Positions 1 to 10,820 of a DNA stretch of 64,000 nucleotides are shown here, in pieces. The notes under the pieces were generated by a model. It worked only from the letters and a program-made list of their open reading frames with translations, was not told the DNA's origin and did not search any database. Both the position numbers and the translations under genes were made by a program. Each line of letters starts with the position of its first letter. The first letter of the stretch is position 1. The stretch is taken from NCBI RefSeq assembly GCF_000764325.1, contig NZ_JMCG01000002.1, positions 310,001 through 374,000 of the forward strand. The letters are read 5' to 3'. The stretch is from Vibrio navarrensis. Its GTDB lineage: Bacteria; Pseudomonadota; Gammaproteobacteria; Enterobacterales; Vibrionaceae.

Positions 1-45
1 CGCAGTTAAGCTTTTATCCCCCAATAGTTAAAGGTACTTTGTCTG

Positions 46-2190
46 ATGTCCCGTACTATTATGCTTATCCCAGCCAGTGCCGGTGTTGGTTTAACCAGCG
101 TCAGCATGGGTGTCCTACGCGCTATGGAGCGCAAGGGCGTTAAAGTTTCTTTTTACAAACCTATCGCTCAGCCACGCAGTGGCGGTGATCAGCCCGATCT
201 AACTAGCACCATCGTTGCAGTCAATAGTGACATGAAAATTGGCGAGCCAATGCAGATGTCAGTGGCTGAAAACTTGATCGGCAACGATAACATGGGCGAG
301 CTGCTTGAGACCGTTGTAGAGCGTTACAACCAGATCAATAAAGATGCGGATGTTACGCTGATCGAAGGTTTGGTTCCAACACGTAAGCATCCATTCGCCA
401 ACCAAGTGAACGCAGAAATCGCCGCTACACTGGGCGCGGAAATTGTGTTGGTTGCCACCCCAGGCACAGACAACCCATCGCAGTTGAAAGAGCGCATTGA
501 AGTGGCTTGCTCAAACTTCGGCGGCACAAAAAACAAGAACATTTCTGGCGTGATCATCAACAAGCTAAACGCCCCTGTTGACGAAGCGGGCCGTACTCGC
601 CCTGACTTGTCGGAAATCTTTGACGACGCCGACAGCGCAAAACAGAACCAGCTTGAAGTGATGCAGATCTTCAACTCAAGTCCAATCCGCGTTCTGGGTT
701 GTGTGCCTTGGAGCATCAATCTAATTGCTACTCGCGCCATCGACATGGCTAAGCACCTGAAGGCCGAGATCATCAATCAAGGTGACATCAAGACTCGCCG
801 TATCAAAAGCATCACCTTCTGTGCACGCTCTCTGCCGCACATGATTGAGCACTTTAAACCGGGTTCGCTGTTGGTGACCTCTGCGGACCGTCCAGACGTT
901 ATCGTTGCAGCATCGCTTGCCGCAATGAACGGTGTGGAAATTGGCGCCGTGCTTCTGACTGGTGGTTACGATATTCCGGCTGAAATCGAAGGTTTGTGTA
1001 AGCCAGCGTTTGAAACCGGCCTACCTATCTTCAAAGCACAAGGCAACACTTGGCAGACCTCTTTGAACCTGCAAAGCTTTAGCTTAGAAGTACCAGCAGA
1101 CGACAAAGAGCGTATTGAATTCATCAACGACCACGTTGCAAGCCACATTGACGGCAACTGGATCGAATCCATGACCGAAGGCACGCAGAAATCACGCCGT
1201 CTGAGCCCACCAGCGTTCCGTTATCAGTTGACTGAACTGGCACGTAAAGCGGGTAAACGTATCGTGCTTCCAGAAGGTGATGAGCCACGTACCGTCAAAG
1301 CGGCGGCTATCTGTGCCGAGCGCGGTATCGCAGAATGTGTCCTGCTTGGTAACCCTGAAGAGATCAAACGTGTTGCCGCTCAGCAAGGCGTTGAACTTGG
1401 TGCTGGCGTGCAAATCATCGACGCAGATGCGATTCGTGAAAACTACGTTGCTCGCCTAGTTGAGCTGCGTGGCGCGAAAGGCATGACCGAAGTAGTTGCG
1501 CGCGAAAAACTGCAAGACTCTGTGTTCCTTGGCACCATGATGCTCGAAGCCGATGAAGTTGACGGTCTGGTTTCGGGTGCGGTCCATACGACTGCGAACA
1601 CCATCGTTCCTCCGTTCCAGATCATCAAGACAGCACCAAATGCGTCGATCGTATCATCAGTATTCTTCATGCTTTTGCCTGATCAAGTACTGGTTTACGG
1701 TGACTGTGCGATCAACCCAGATCCAACCGCAGAGCAGTTGGCAGAGATTGCTATCCAGTCAGCAGATTCTGCCGCAGCGTTCGGCATTGAACCACGAGTA
1801 GCCATGATCTCTTACTCAACCGGTGAATCAGGCAAAGGCGCTGACGTTGACAAAGTGCGCGAAGCAACACGCATTGCACAAGAGAAACGCCCTGATCTGA
1901 TCATCGACGGTCCACTGCAATACGACGCAGCAATTATGGAAAACGTGGCCGCTTCTAAAGCACCAAACTCTCCAGTTGCGGGTAAAGCAACCGTATTCGT
2001 CTTCCCTGATCTAAACACAGGCAACACGACTTACAAAGCGGTACAACGCAGCGCAGACCTAGTTTCTATCGGTCCAATGCTGCAAGGTATGCGCAAGCCA
2101 GTAAATGACTTGTCTCGTGGTGCGCTTGTAGACGATATCGTCTACACCATCGCTCTAACGGCCATTCAGTCAAGCCAAGAGCAGAAGTAA
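46..2190 (+). CDS. pta: Phosphate acetyltransferase
   Basis: Interconverts acetyl-CoA and acetyl phosphate in the cytoplasm, the first step of the Pta-AckA acetate pathway. At 714 residues it has the length of the long enterobacterial Pta. The N-terminal part starts with a P-loop-like ASAGVGLTS at residues 10-18 (BioD-like domain), followed by a DRTGG-type middle region. The catalytic PTA_PTB domain begins near residue 390 ([13 protein letters not shown]) and runs to the end, including [23 protein letters not shown]. ackA normally lies directly upstream on the same strand; only 45 bases are visible there, so this cannot be confirmed. A strong hairpin terminator follows at 2209-2234. Identification is secure. 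Confidence 0.97.
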   Translation: MSRTIMLIPASAGVGLTSVSMGVLRAMERKGVKVSFYKPIAQPRSGGDQPDLTSTIVAVNSDMKIGEPMQMSVAENLIGNDNMGELLETVVERYNQINKDADVTLIEGLVPTRKHPFANQVNAEIAATLGAEIVLVATPGTDNPSQLKERIEVACSNFGGTKNKNISGVIINKLNAPVDEAGRTRPDLSEIFDDADSAKQNQLEVMQIFNSSPIRVLGCVPWSINLIATRAIDMAKHLKAEIINQGDIKTRRIKSITFCARSLPHMIEHFKPGSLLVTSADRPDVIVAASLAAMNGVEIGAVLLTGGYDIPAEIEGLCKPAFETGLPIFKAQGNTWQTSLNLQSFSLEVPADDKERIEFINDHVASHIDGNWIESMTEGTQKSRRLSPPAFRYQLTELARKAGKRIVLPEGDEPRTVKAAAICAERGIAECVLLGNPEEIKRVAAQQGVELGAGVQIIDADAIRENYVARLVELRGAKGMTEVVAREKLQDSVFLGTMMLEADEVDGLVSGAVHTTANTIVPPFQIIKTAPNASIVSSVFFMLLPDQVLVYGDCAINPDPTAEQLAEIAIQSADSAAAFGIEPRVAMISYSTGESGKGADVDKVREATRIAQEKRPDLIIDGPLQYDAAIMENVAASKAPNSPVAGKATVFVFPDLNTGNTTYKAVQRSADLVSIGPMLQGMRKPVNDLSRGALVDDIVYTIALTAIQSSQEQK

Positions 2191-2208
2191 TTGTCACTGT
2201 AAAGTTCA

Positions 2209-2234
2209 AGCCCTCGCTAAGTCGAGGGCTTTTT
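2209..2234 (+). terminator. Rho-independent terminator of pta
   Basis: An 8-bp stem AGCCCTCG / CGAGGGCT (2209-2216 with 2223-2230) is followed by a T-rich tail. It lies 19 bases after the pta stop, in the convergent gap before the DUF4010 gene. Confidence 0.85.
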
Positions 2235-2238
2235 ATTT

Positions 2239-3525
2239 TCAAGCCAACGACCCGCTGTGCAGTAAGAAGAACACCGCCCCGCCGACTGCAACGCTGGCAA
2301 GCATCACGGGAACCAATCGCCTCCACAAGCGCTTGTCACCTATCGCCAACACCATACCCATTTTGACTAAGGTGTTTACCGAAGCGGCGATAAAAATACC
2401 CAACGCCGCAGTAGTCACATTTAGCCCCGATACACTCTGTCGGCCGAGCGCGAGCGAAATCGCATCGACATCAGTAAGGCCAGAAAGCGCGGCTAAAATC
2501 AACGTTCCAGCATTGCCGAACCAGTCTGCGAGCGCATGAGAAAGCAGTATAATGATGGCCAAGATCACACCAAAAAACAGCGCCGATTGCAGTGCAAGCG
2601 GGTTCTTCTGCCTGCCGGGCTGCTCTGAAAATTCTGTATCGCTAAAACGCCAAATCCACCAAGCGGGAAGGTAGAGCATGAGCATCATCGCCAATGCAAC
2701 TGGCCACAAGTGAACCACCAATTGAGGATTAAGCACCGAAAGCACCACCAAAAGTCGAGGAAACATGGTGCCACAACTGAGTAATATCCCGGTGGCAAGC
2801 AATGGGCTAATCACAGGCTGTTCGCGGGAGAGATGAGAAAATTGCAGCGTTAAGGCGGTTGACGAGCTCAACCCCGCAAAAACTGAGGTGAACAAGATCC
2901 CGCGCTTAGCACCACCGATTTTAATGGCAAAATAACCAACAAAAGAGATGCTGGCAATCAACACCACCATCCACCAGATCTCATAGGGATTGAGCGCATT
3001 CCAAGGCCCATAAGGTTGATTGGGCAGCAACGGCAGCAATACCACTGAGATCATCATCAGCCGCAGCGCGGCATCAAGCTCGTACTCTTGCAAACGCTGT
3101 AAAGCTTGATGAAGCTCGCGTTTGTTGTCGAGCACCACCGCGGTAATCACCGCCGATGCGGCCGCCGCCACAGGTTGTCCGCTGACGGCCAAACTACCAA
3201 TGACAAAAGTGATCAACAAGGCGACAACGCCAGTAATGCTGATATCCTGACTGCTTTTCTGTTGCATGACAAAAGCGATGCAAGAGAGTACCACTAAAGC
3301 GATTAATGCAAAGCCAAGGATGATTGCTGATGTGTGGGCGGCAAGTAAAGCGGTTAAGCCGCCAAACAGGCCAACCAGAGAGAAAGTGCGAATGCCCGCT
3401 ACTCGGCTCCCTTCTGCACTGTTGCGCATCACCCAGCCACGCTGAGTGCCGATGATTGCGCCGAGTAACAGCGCAATCAATAGATGCCAAACGCCTTGCT
3501 CATTAACCAACCCACTGACGTCCAT
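2239..3525 (-). CDS. MgtC/SapB and DUF4010 family inner-membrane protein
   Basis: A 428-residue polytopic membrane protein. The N-terminal half has MgtC/SapB features: a first helix with LLIALLLGAIIGTQRGW near residue 20 and GIRTFSLVGLFGGLTALL near residue 45. The C-terminal half matches the DUF4010 extension, with many hydrophobic helices and a conserved LSGLTDVDAISLALG near residue 345. No transport or enzymatic role is established for this two-domain type; MgtC relatives are linked to magnesium or acid stress. It is monocistronic and converges on pta, sharing the intergenic terminator region. The family call is confident, the function unknown. Confidence 0.85.
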   Translation of the reverse strand: MDVSGLVNEQGVWHLLIALLLGAIIGTQRGWVMRNSAEGSRVAGIRTFSLVGLFGGLTALLAAHTSAIILGFALIALVVLSCIAFVMQQKSSQDISITGVVALLITFVIGSLAVSGQPVAAAASAVITAVVLDNKRELHQALQRLQEYELDAALRLMMISVVLLPLLPNQPYGPWNALNPYEIWWMVVLIASISFVGYFAIKIGGAKRGILFTSVFAGLSSSTALTLQFSHLSREQPVISPLLATGILLSCGTMFPRLLVVLSVLNPQLVVHLWPVALAMMLMLYLPAWWIWRFSDTEFSEQPGRQKNPLALQSALFFGVILAIIILLSHALADWFGNAGTLILAALSGLTDVDAISLALGRQSVSGLNVTTAALGIFIAASVNTLVKMGMVLAIGDKRLWRRLVPVMLASVAVGGAVFFLLHSGSLA

Positions 3526-3631
3526 TCCACCTCCTTTATGGGAAAATCCCCTTTAAATTCAGTTTAGTTGATTCACCAATATGGAGTGTGACATGACAAA
3601 GGTTGTGACACAAAAGACGACTCATTTTTCA

Positions 3632-4576
3632 TTACAGGTGCTCACGTCCGTGAGGCGAGTTCAGATCCAAATCTGGACCAACAGGCACCACTTGGCTTGG
3701 ATTAATGGTCGTATGGCTGAAATAGTAATGACGTTTGATATGGTAGAAATCCGTCGTTTCAGCAATGCCTTCGATCTGATAGAGCTCTTTTAGGTAGCCA
3801 TTCAAATTGGGGGAATCGGCAATGCGCTTTTTATTGCACTTAAAATGGCCAACATACACAGCATCGAAGCGAATCAAGGTGGTAAACAGACGCCAGTCAG
3901 CCTCAGTTAAGTGACGACCAGCTAAATAACGATGAGTCGCCAAATGTGCTTCCACTTTGTCTAAAGCTGCAAAGAGCGCTTCATATGCCTCTTCGTAGGC
4001 TTCTTGTGTGGTGGCGAATCCGCAACGATAGACACCATTGTTGATATTTGGGTAGATAAACGCATTCCACTCTTCAATCACATCACGAAGCGCAAGCGGA
4101 TAGTAATCTTCCGTATTACCCGTCAGTTGGTTAAATTCTGAGTTGAACATACGAATGATTTCAGACGATTCGTTACTGACGATAGTGTGGGTCTTTTTGT
4201 CCCACAAAACAGGTACCGTGACTCTTCCGGTGTAGTCTTTCTGCGCCTGAGTGTAAATTTGGTGCAAACGCGTATGACCAAATAGCGGCTCAGGCAATCC
4301 CATTTTCCAGCCTTCACTGAGCATATCAGGGCAGACAATCGTGACATCAATATGGCTTTCTAACTCCTTAAGATGGCGAAAAATCAAGGTACGATGCGCC
4401 CAAGGGCACGCCAGAGACACATAAAGATGATAACGCCCAGATTCAGGTTGAAATGTTGCTGCTTCGCGATTTTCTATCCAATGGCGAAATCCGGCCTCTT
4501 CACGGACAAATTTGCCCTGATTTTGCTGCGTTTCGTACCAAACATCGTGCCATTCACCGTTGATCAGCTTGCCCAT
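3632..4576 (-). CDS. yqjG: Glutathionyl-hydroquinone reductase (Xi-class GST)
   Basis: Cytoplasmic enzyme that removes glutathione from S-glutathionyl-hydroquinones. The 314-residue protein has the size of YqjG/EcfG-type enzymes. The catalytic motif LACPWAHRT sits near residue 55, the Cys-Pro-Trp-Ala signature of the Xi class, followed by a thioredoxin fold with VPVLWDKKTHTIVSNESSEI (cis-Pro and Glu-Ser glutathione contacts). The helical C-terminal domain includes LAGRHLTEADWRLFTTLIRFD. The ATG start fits, with GAGGCACGAAAATG upstream on the minus strand. It stands alone between the DUF4010 gene and opp. Confidence 0.92.
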   Translation of the reverse strand: MGKLINGEWHDVWYETQQNQGKFVREEAGFRHWIENREAATFQPESGRYHLYVSLACPWAHRTLIFRHLKELESHIDVTIVCPDMLSEGWKMGLPEPLFGHTRLHQIYTQAQKDYTGRVTVPVLWDKKTHTIVSNESSEIIRMFNSEFNQLTGNTEDYYPLALRDVIEEWNAFIYPNINNGVYRCGFATTQEAYEEAYEALFAALDKVEAHLATHRYLAGRHLTEADWRLFTTLIRFDAVYVGHFKCNKKRIADSPNLNGYLKELYQIEGIAETTDFYHIKRHYYFSHTTINPSQVVPVGPDLDLNSPHGREHL

Positions 4577-4715
4577 TTTCGTGCCTCCTCGTGTTTTTCT
4601 CAGTATAAACAGGCTGGCATTTTTCTTAACAAGTGGTGATTGCTAGTGATATTCAGAAATTTCGAACAAGTACAGAAGTGTAATTTGAAGCGCCACAGAG
4701 AGGCAAAAATAGAGA

Positions 4716-4749
4716 CAAAAAAAGCGCGGATCATCACGATACCGCGCTT
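4716..4749 (-). terminator. Terminator of the opp operon
   Basis: Read on the minus strand, a stem AAGCGCGGT / TCCGCGCTT (4741-4749 with 4722-4730) runs into a T tract. It lies about 25 bases after the oppF stop. Confidence 0.8.
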
Positions 4750-4772
4750 AAGCCCGTCACAGGCTGAATGGC

Positions 4773-5768
4773 TTAGATTTCAACGTGCAGGCACGAAACC
4801 GCGTGAGTGTCTGTACCTTGAATAGTTGGTCTGGTTTTGGCACACGCTTCCGTTGCCTGTGGGCAACGCGTGCGGAAGACACAGCCTGATGGTGGATTGA
4901 TTGGCGAAGGCAAATCACCTTCCAACATCTGGATGGTTTTACTGCGTTCAATCTTTGGATCAGGGATCGGCACCGCTGACATCAGCGCTCGTGTGTATGG
5001 GTGTTTCGGATCGGCAAACAAGGCTTCTGATTTACCTAGCTCAACAGCATTACCGAGGTACATCACCAATACGCGATCAGAAATGTGTTTCACCACCGAC
5101 AAATCGTGCGCAATAAACACCAAAGAGAGACCAAGCTCTTTTTGCAGCTCTTTCAATAGGTTGACAACCTGAGCTTGGATCGACACATCCAATGCAGAAA
5201 CAGGTTCATCACAGATGATCATTTTCGGGTTCAAGATCAACGCGCGAGCAATACCAATACGCTGGCACTGACCGCCAGAAAACTCGTGCGGATAACGGTT
5301 TATTACGTTAGGCAATAGGCCCACTTTCGCCATCATCTCTTTCACACGATCTTTCACATCTTGCTTAGAAAGCTGCGGGTAGAAGGTTTCTAAAGGCTCT
5401 GCGATGATGTCACCAACCGTCATACGCGGGTTAAGCGATGCCAATGGATCTTGGAAAATCATCTGCATGTCTTTACGTGTTTCGCGGCGCTGAACCTCTT
5501 TCATCTTGGTCACATCTTGGCCAAGCCAAACGACTTCGCCTTCGGTCGCTTGAACAAGACCGATAATGGCACGAGCAAAGGTAGACTTACCACAACCAGA
5601 CTCGCCTACTACGCCAAGCGTTTCCCCTTCGTAAAGACGGATGTTAACACCGTCAACCGCTTTCAGATTTGCAGGCTTGCTCCAAGGCCAAGCGGATTTA
5701 GACGCGATGCTGAAATGAACCTTCAGATTTTTAACGTCGAGCAGTATCTTTTTCTCTTGTGCACTCAT
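4773..5768 (-). CDS. oppF: Oligopeptide ABC transporter ATP-binding subunit OppF
   Basis: One of two ATPases powering the Opp importer at the inner face of the cytoplasmic membrane. Walker [10 protein letters not shown] is near residue 60, the ABC signature is [17 protein letters not shown], and Walker B is [12 protein letters not shown]. The C-terminal oligopeptide-transporter extension has [10 protein letters not shown] with Cys residues that may bind an Fe-S cluster. I place the start at 5768, giving 331 residues, because this ATG overlaps the oppD stop as ATGA; a start 18 bases further upstream is open but inside oppD. Last gene of oppABCDF. Confidence 0.96.
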   Translation of the reverse strand: MSAQEKKILLDVKNLKVHFSIASKSAWPWSKPANLKAVDGVNIRLYEGETLGVVGESGCGKSTFARAIIGLVQATEGEVVWLGQDVTKMKEVQRRETRKDMQMIFQDPLASLNPRMTVGDIIAEPLETFYPQLSKQDVKDRVKEMMAKVGLLPNVINRYPHEFSGGQCQRIGIARALILNPKMIICDEPVSALDVSIQAQVVNLLKELQKELGLSLVFIAHDLSVVKHISDRVLVMYLGNAVELGKSEALFADPKHPYTRALMSAVPIPDPKIERSKTIQMLEGDLPSPINPPSGCVFRTRCPQATEACAKTRPTIQGTDTHAVSCLHVEI

Positions 5769-6739
5769 TTTGTCCAAGCCTCCCAATCAGAAAAACAGGC
5801 GCGCTGACGACCTTCACCGAATGGTGTCAGAATTGGCGCTTCGCGTTTACAGTGATCCATCACGCGATGACAGCGTTCTTGATATGGACAACCTGGAGGC
5901 AAACGCAACAAGTTGGGCGGATTGCCCGGAATAGTTGGTAAGATCTCGCCTTCGGTATCGAGACGAGGAATCGCTTTCAAAAGACCTTCGGCGTACGGAT
6001 GGGTCGGTTGATAGAAAATTTCATCAACCGTGCCATATTCCATGGTACGTCCCGCGTACATCACCAGCACTTTGTCACAAGAGCCAGCAACGACGCCCAA
6101 ATCATGAGTAATCATGATAATCGCAGTGTTGAACTCGCGTTTAAGCTCATTGAGCAGATCCATGATCTGCGCCTGAACGGTCACATCCAATGCGGTCGTT
6201 GGTTCGTCGGCGATCAGCAATTTCGGACGACACAGCAGCGCCATCGCGATCATCACACGCTGGCGCATACCACCTGAGAACTCATGCGGGTACATGGTGA
6301 TACGCTTACGCGCTTCGGGAATTTTTACCGCTTCCAACATACGCACAGATTCTTCGAACGCTTGCGCTTTACTCATGCCTTTGTGCAGCATAAGCACTTC
6401 CATCAACTGATCGCTCACCTTCATGTACGGGTTAAGCGACGTCATTGGATCTTGGAAGATCATCGCGATCTGTTCTGCACGCACTTTGTTCAGTTTCTTT
6501 TCAGGCAAGTTAAGGATCTCTTTGCCCTCAAACTTAGCACTACCTGAAATTTTACCGTTTTTCGCCAATAAGCCCATGATGGCGAATACCGTCTGGGATT
6601 TACCCGAACCAGACTCACCGACGATACCTAAGGTTTCACCTTGGTTTAACGAGAAATTTAAATCGTTTACTGCGGTGACGATACCATCTTGCGTGGTAAA
6701 TTCGACGCGCAGATCTTTGACATCTAATAAGTTCATCAT
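5765..6739 (-). CDS. oppD: Oligopeptide ABC transporter ATP-binding subunit OppD
   Basis: Second ATPase of the Opp importer. Of 324 residues; Walker A GESGSGKS near residue 40, ABC signature [17 protein letters not shown], Walker [14 protein letters not shown], and the switch His in MITHDLG. The C-terminal oligopeptide extension has [10 protein letters not shown]. Two adjacent ATG codons begin the frame, so the protein may be 323 residues. It overlaps oppF by four bases (ATGA), which suggests translational coupling, and lies 24 bases after oppC. Confidence 0.96.
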   Translation of the reverse strand: MMNLLDVKDLRVEFTTQDGIVTAVNDLNFSLNQGETLGIVGESGSGKSQTVFAIMGLLAKNGKISGSAKFEGKEILNLPEKKLNKVRAEQIAMIFQDPMTSLNPYMKVSDQLMEVLMLHKGMSKAQAFEESVRMLEAVKIPEARKRITMYPHEFSGGMRQRVMIAMALLCRPKLLIADEPTTALDVTVQAQIMDLLNELKREFNTAIIMITHDLGVVAGSCDKVLVMYAGRTMEYGTVDEIFYQPTHPYAEGLLKAIPRLDTEGEILPTIPGNPPNLLRLPPGCPYQERCHRVMDHCKREAPILTPFGEGRQRACFSDWEAWTK

Positions 6740-6763
6740 TGCTTCCTTAATCTTTTATTCTAC

Positions 6764-7666
6764 TTATCTGTCTTTTGGATCCAGCGCGTCGCGCAGACCG
6801 TCACCGACGTAGTTGAAACAGAACAGGGTTACGACCATGAACAACGCAGGGAAAGCTAATTGCCAGATTGCAACTTCCATTGTCTGTGAGCCTTCTTGTA
6901 GAAGAGCGCCCCAACTCGTCATCGGCTCTTGAACACCAAGACCAAGGAATGAAAGGAAGGATTCCGTCAGAATCATACTTGGGATCAGCAAAGTGGAGTA
7001 AACCGCTACGATGCCGAGTACGTTTGGTACGATATGACGTGTGATGATTTTCCATTTGCTGACACCACATACGTGTGCAGCTTCAATAAACTCTTTGCTA
7101 CGCAAGCTCAGTGTCTGACCACGTACAATACGCGCCATATCAAGCCAAGCAATCGCACCTATCGCCACAAATATAAGGATAATGTTGCGGCCAAAGAAGG
7201 TCACCAACACGATGACAAGAAACATGAATGGCACAGCGTAAAGGATTTCCAGAATACGCATCATGATACGGTCGGTACGGCCGCCAATAAAACCCGATGC
7301 CGCGCCATAAAGTGTGCCGATCAGTACAGCCACCAGCGCCCCTAGCACACCAACCATCAGTGAGATACGCCCGCCGATCAAAGTACGGACATAAAGATCG
7401 CGACCAAGACTATCTGTACCAAACCAGTGCTCTGCGTTTGGACCAACGTGCATCGCATACCAGTCGGTATCGTCAAATGTAAATGGCGCAAGTATTGGCA
7501 GGACGATCACTGCCAGAGTCATCACCATCAGAATAAATAGGCTCACCATCGCCGCTTTATTGCGCATAAAGCGGATGCGGGCGTCTTGCCATAAGCTGCG
7601 ACCTTCGATTTCCAAATTCTCAGAAAACTTTTCGATCGCTTCAAGATGCTCTTTTTTCGTCAACAT
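6764..7666 (-). CDS. oppC: Oligopeptide ABC transporter permease OppC
   Basis: Inner-membrane permease subunit of the Opp importer, 300 residues. An N-terminal cytoplasmic tail (MLTKKEHLEAIEKFSENLE) precedes the first helix near residue 40, then GTDSLGRDLYVRTLIGGRISL, a typical OppC segment, and five more helices. The EAA coupling loop is EFIEAAHVCGVSKWKIITRHIVPN. It ends FNYVGDGLRDALDPKDR, a usual OppC C-terminus. The gene lies 17 bases downstream of oppB and just upstream of oppD. Confidence 0.96.
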   Translation of the reverse strand: MLTKKEHLEAIEKFSENLEIEGRSLWQDARIRFMRNKAAMVSLFILMVMTLAVIVLPILAPFTFDDTDWYAMHVGPNAEHWFGTDSLGRDLYVRTLIGGRISLMVGVLGALVAVLIGTLYGAASGFIGGRTDRIMMRILEILYAVPFMFLVIVLVTFFGRNIILIFVAIGAIAWLDMARIVRGQTLSLRSKEFIEAAHVCGVSKWKIITRHIVPNVLGIVAVYSTLLIPSMILTESFLSFLGLGVQEPMTSWGALLQEGSQTMEVAIWQLAFPALFMVVTLFCFNYVGDGLRDALDPKDR

Positions 7667-7683
7667 AACTTCAAACTTCCCTG

Positions 7684-8604
7684 TTAGTAGCGAATTTTCG
7701 GATCAATCACCGCCAGCAGAATATCCACAATGGCGTTGAACAGAATAAACAAGAAACCGATCAGAATCGTCACGCCCATAACCAATGAATAATCGCGGTT
7801 AAACGCAGCGTTAACGAATAGTTTACCGATACCCGGCAAACCAAAAATGGTTTCAATGACCACAGAGCCAGTAATGATACCAACGAATGCCGGCCCCATG
7901 TAGGAGACCACAGGCAGCATGGCTGGTTTCAAAGCATGCTTGATAATGATGTAACGATAACTTAGACCCTTCGCACGAGCAGTACGGATGAAGTTACTGT
8001 TTAGTGTTTCGATCATAGAGCCGCGCGTAATACGCGCAAATGTCGCCACGTACAATAACGACATGCCGATCACAGGCAATACGATGTACATCAGTCCACC
8101 ATCGTGCCAACCACCGGCAGGGAAAATATCCCAATGCAGCGAAAACAAGTAGATAAGTGCGGGGGCCAAAACAAACGAAGGCATTACTACACCAATCATC
8201 GCTGTAGACATGATGGTATAGTCGACCCAAGTGTTATGTTTGAGTGCAGCAATTGTACCTATCGTCACCCCAACAATGACCGTAAAGATAAATGCAATAA
8301 AGCCCACTTTGGCTGAAACTGGCAGAGCAACCGAGATCAGCTCGTTTACCGAGTAATCTAGGTATTTGAATGAAGGACCAAAATCCCCCTGCACTACGTT
8401 AAACAGATAAGTGGTGTATTGTTCAAATACTGGCTTATCTAGGCCATATTTTGCTTCAATGTTCGCCATAACTTCCGGTGGAAGTGGTTTCTCGCTTGAA
8501 AACGGGTTACCGGGTGCGAAACGCATGAGAAAGAAAGATACGGTGATCAAAACCAACATAGTTGGGATCGCCTCAAATATCCTTTTAATGATGAATTTAA
8601 GCAT
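7684..8604 (-). CDS. oppB: Oligopeptide ABC transporter permease OppB
   Basis: Inner-membrane permease of the Opp importer, 306 residues as is standard for OppB. It begins MLKFIIKRIFEAIPTMLVL with the first helix, then FFLMRFAPGNPFSSEKPLPPEV, a conserved periplasmic loop. The EAA loop is FIRTARAKGLSYRYIIIKHALKPA, and the C-terminus IVDILLAVIDPKIRY is typical. It follows oppA after a 103-base gap that contains a strong hairpin, so its expression is probably lower than that of oppA. Confidence 0.96.
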   Translation of the reverse strand: MLKFIIKRIFEAIPTMLVLITVSFFLMRFAPGNPFSSEKPLPPEVMANIEAKYGLDKPVFEQYTTYLFNVVQGDFGPSFKYLDYSVNELISVALPVSAKVGFIAFIFTVIVGVTIGTIAALKHNTWVDYTIMSTAMIGVVMPSFVLAPALIYLFSLHWDIFPAGGWHDGGLMYIVLPVIGMSLLYVATFARITRGSMIETLNSNFIRTARAKGLSYRYIIIKHALKPAMLPVVSYMGPAFVGIITGSVVIETIFGLPGIGKLFVNAAFNRDYSLVMGVTILIGFLFILFNAIVDILLAVIDPKIRY

Positions 8605-8648
8605 AAACTCACTCTTTCAGTCTGTGACAGTTTAAATGTAAATAGACC

Positions 8649-8673
8649 CTGCATGTGGTGCAACCACATGCAG
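8649..8673 (-). terminator. Intercistronic stem-loop between oppA and oppB
   Basis: A perfect 10-bp stem, CTGCATGTGG / CCACATGCAG (8649-8658 with 8664-8673), with a five-base loop and no T tract in the direction of transcription. It could block 3' exonucleases and stabilise oppA mRNA, or act as a partial terminator, so that the abundant binding protein exceeds the membrane subunits. Confidence 0.65.
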
Positions 8674-8707
8674 TGCCTGGATTTTTTATAGTTATCAGCT
8701 TAGTTAA

Positions 8708-10339
8708 TTACTTCGCGATGATGTAAAGATCTTTAGAGTAGATCTTCTCTTCTGCGTTGTTTGATGGGAAGCCACCAACACGTGGGTTCAGTAGACGTGA
8801 GCGAACATATTGATAGATTGGAGCAATTGGCATTTCCTTCGCCATCAGATTTTCCGCTTCAAGGTACAAGCTTGAACGCTCTGCTTCAGAAGTAGACTTG
8901 AGTGCTTTGTCAATCAGAGCATCGTACTCTTTGTTACCCCAGTGCTGACCGCCAGTCGTGTTCGCGCTCACCATTAGAGTCAAGAATGAAGAGGCTTCAT
9001 TGTAGTCACCACACCAACCAGCACGTGCTACTTCAAAATCACCCTGATCTTTTGTTGATAGATAAGTTTTCCACTCTTGGTTCTCTAGGTTTACATCCAA
9101 ACCTAGTGTTTTCTTCCACATAGAGCCCAGTGCTACTGCAATCTTCTTGTGGTTCTCGTTGGTGTTGTACAGCAACGTAAACTTCAGTGGATTCCCTTTA
9201 CCGTAACCCGCTTCTTCAAGCAGGCGTGCTGCTTCTGCGTTACGCTCTTTCTGAGTCATCTTGCCGTATGCTGGCAGTTCAGGGTTGAAGTCTGCGGTGA
9301 TTTCTGGCGTCAGGAAATACGCTGGTTTTTGACCTTGACCAAGGATAGCGTTTGATACGATGTCACGATCGATCGCGTAAGAGATCGCTTTACGTACACG
9401 GACATCATCAAATGGCGCTTTCTTAGTGTTAAAAGAGTAGTAGTAAGTACACAGGCTACCTTCAACAGACACAGATTCTGGGTACTCTTTCTGCAAACGC
9501 TTAAAATGTTCAGTTGGCAGTGTCGACGTGAAATCAATTTCACCAGACAAGAAACGGTTCATTTCCGCTACCGCATTTTCGATCGGTAAGAAAGTGACTT
9601 TGTTGATCACCGTTTTCGCATTGTCCCAGTAGTATTGGTTACGAACCATTTCTAAACGCTCGTTCACTACCCATTTATCAACAACGTACGCGCCGTTACC
9701 AACGAAGTGTTCTGGTTTCGTCCATTGATCGCCAAATTTTTCTACTGTCGCTTTATGAACCGGTTTCATGGTGGTGTGACCAGTCATCATCACGAAGTAA
9801 GGTACGGCCGTTTCCAGCTCAATCACCAAGGTGTGATCATCGAGCGCTTTTACGCCCAGTGTTGATTTGTCTTTTTTACCCGCAACGATATCTTTTGCGT
9901 TAACCATCTTGGTGTATTCCATGTACCAAGAGTATGGAGACGCGGTTGCTGGATCAACGGCCCGCTGCCAGCTGTACACAAAATCTTGTGCCGTGACTGG
10001 ATCGCCATTAGACCATTTGGCGTCTTTACGTAGGTGGAAAGTAAACGTTTTGTTGTCCGTCGTTTCCCAGCTTGTTGCTACACCAGGGATTGTCTTACCG
10101 TCTGCGTCCTGGTTAACAAGTCCTTCTAATAGATCGCGGATAACATGAGACTCAGGCACACCTTGTGATTTGTGCGGGTCGATCGTCGCAACTTCTGTAC
10201 CGTTACCACGGACCAGTTCCTGTTTTGCTGCTAGTTTAGTGCCTGCTGGAACGTCAGCAGCGAGGGAAAGTGTAGAAGTGGCAGCCATTGCCAAACCAGC
10301 GCCTAGAAGAAGGGCTTGAGTGATTTTGTTCTTATACAT
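8708..10339 (-). CDS. oppA: Periplasmic oligopeptide-binding protein OppA
   Basis: Binds peptides in the periplasm and delivers them to OppBC. It has 543 residues with a Sec signal peptide (MYKNK, hydrophobic core to about residue 25) and probable cleavage after SLA at residue 27. The SBP_bac_5 fold is shown by ATIDPHKSQGVPESHVIRD near residue 53, TFHLRKDAKWSNGDPVTAQDF, and YSFNTKKAPFDDVRVRKAISY. First gene of oppABCDF, preceded by a long AT-rich leader. In enteric bacteria oppA is a target of the GcvB small RNA; I see no direct evidence for that here. Confidence 0.97.
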   Translation of the reverse strand: MYKNKITQALLLGAGLAMAATSTLSLAADVPAGTKLAAKQELVRGNGTEVATIDPHKSQGVPESHVIRDLLEGLVNQDADGKTIPGVATSWETTDNKTFTFHLRKDAKWSNGDPVTAQDFVYSWQRAVDPATASPYSWYMEYTKMVNAKDIVAGKKDKSTLGVKALDDHTLVIELETAVPYFVMMTGHTTMKPVHKATVEKFGDQWTKPEHFVGNGAYVVDKWVVNERLEMVRNQYYWDNAKTVINKVTFLPIENAVAEMNRFLSGEIDFTSTLPTEHFKRLQKEYPESVSVEGSLCTYYYSFNTKKAPFDDVRVRKAISYAIDRDIVSNAILGQGQKPAYFLTPEITADFNPELPAYGKMTQKERNAEAARLLEEAGYGKGNPLKFTLLYNTNENHKKIAVALGSMWKKTLGLDVNLENQEWKTYLSTKDQGDFEVARAGWCGDYNEASSFLTLMVSANTTGGQHWGNKEYDALIDKALKSTSEAERSSLYLEAENLMAKEMPIAPIYQYVRSRLLNPRVGGFPSNNAEEKIYSKDLYIIAK

Positions 10340-10820
10340 GCATAAACTCCAAGTTTTTCATTTGCATCCATGACTTCTTTGCAATACACCAGAACGGCCA
10401 GTGATTTAGGAATTTTTAGCTTGTTTTTTCAGCAAAAATAGCTAAATACTCGCAAAGATTGCGGCACACATTAGCAATCATCAAAGTAATTTGCCATAAA
10501 AATGTAGCAAAAAACGTAATAATCCTTAGGAAACCGCACAATATTAGCACCTTATACTACAGCTTTAGTTTTCAGCAGAAGTTTCTTGACCAGCTAACCA
10601 AAACTCGCAAATGTAAGTGTCGATAAATCTAAAAATCCACTCCACATCAGCATCTTGTGCTAGATATGTTGTTAAAAATTAACATTTATGACATATGGCG
10701 TCTAACGAATTGTGGCGATTATTTTGTCAGAAAAGATGGTCTTGTGAACAATGTCACCGATTCAACACAGATACAAAAGTTAACTTAAGATCATGTTATT
10801 ACTGACAGTGATCGTGATAC
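10340..10820. other. Long AT-rich region upstream of oppA
   Basis: About 480 bases separate the oppA start from the moa terminator. The stretch is AT-rich and holds no convincing gene on either strand. It must contain the oppA promoter and a probably long untranslated leader, read on the minus strand. I cannot place the promoter with confidence. Confidence 0.5.

Noticed and set aside
1..45. End of ackA before pta
   Set aside because: The gene order is expected, but 45 bases are too few to recognise the AckA C-terminus; nothing is called.
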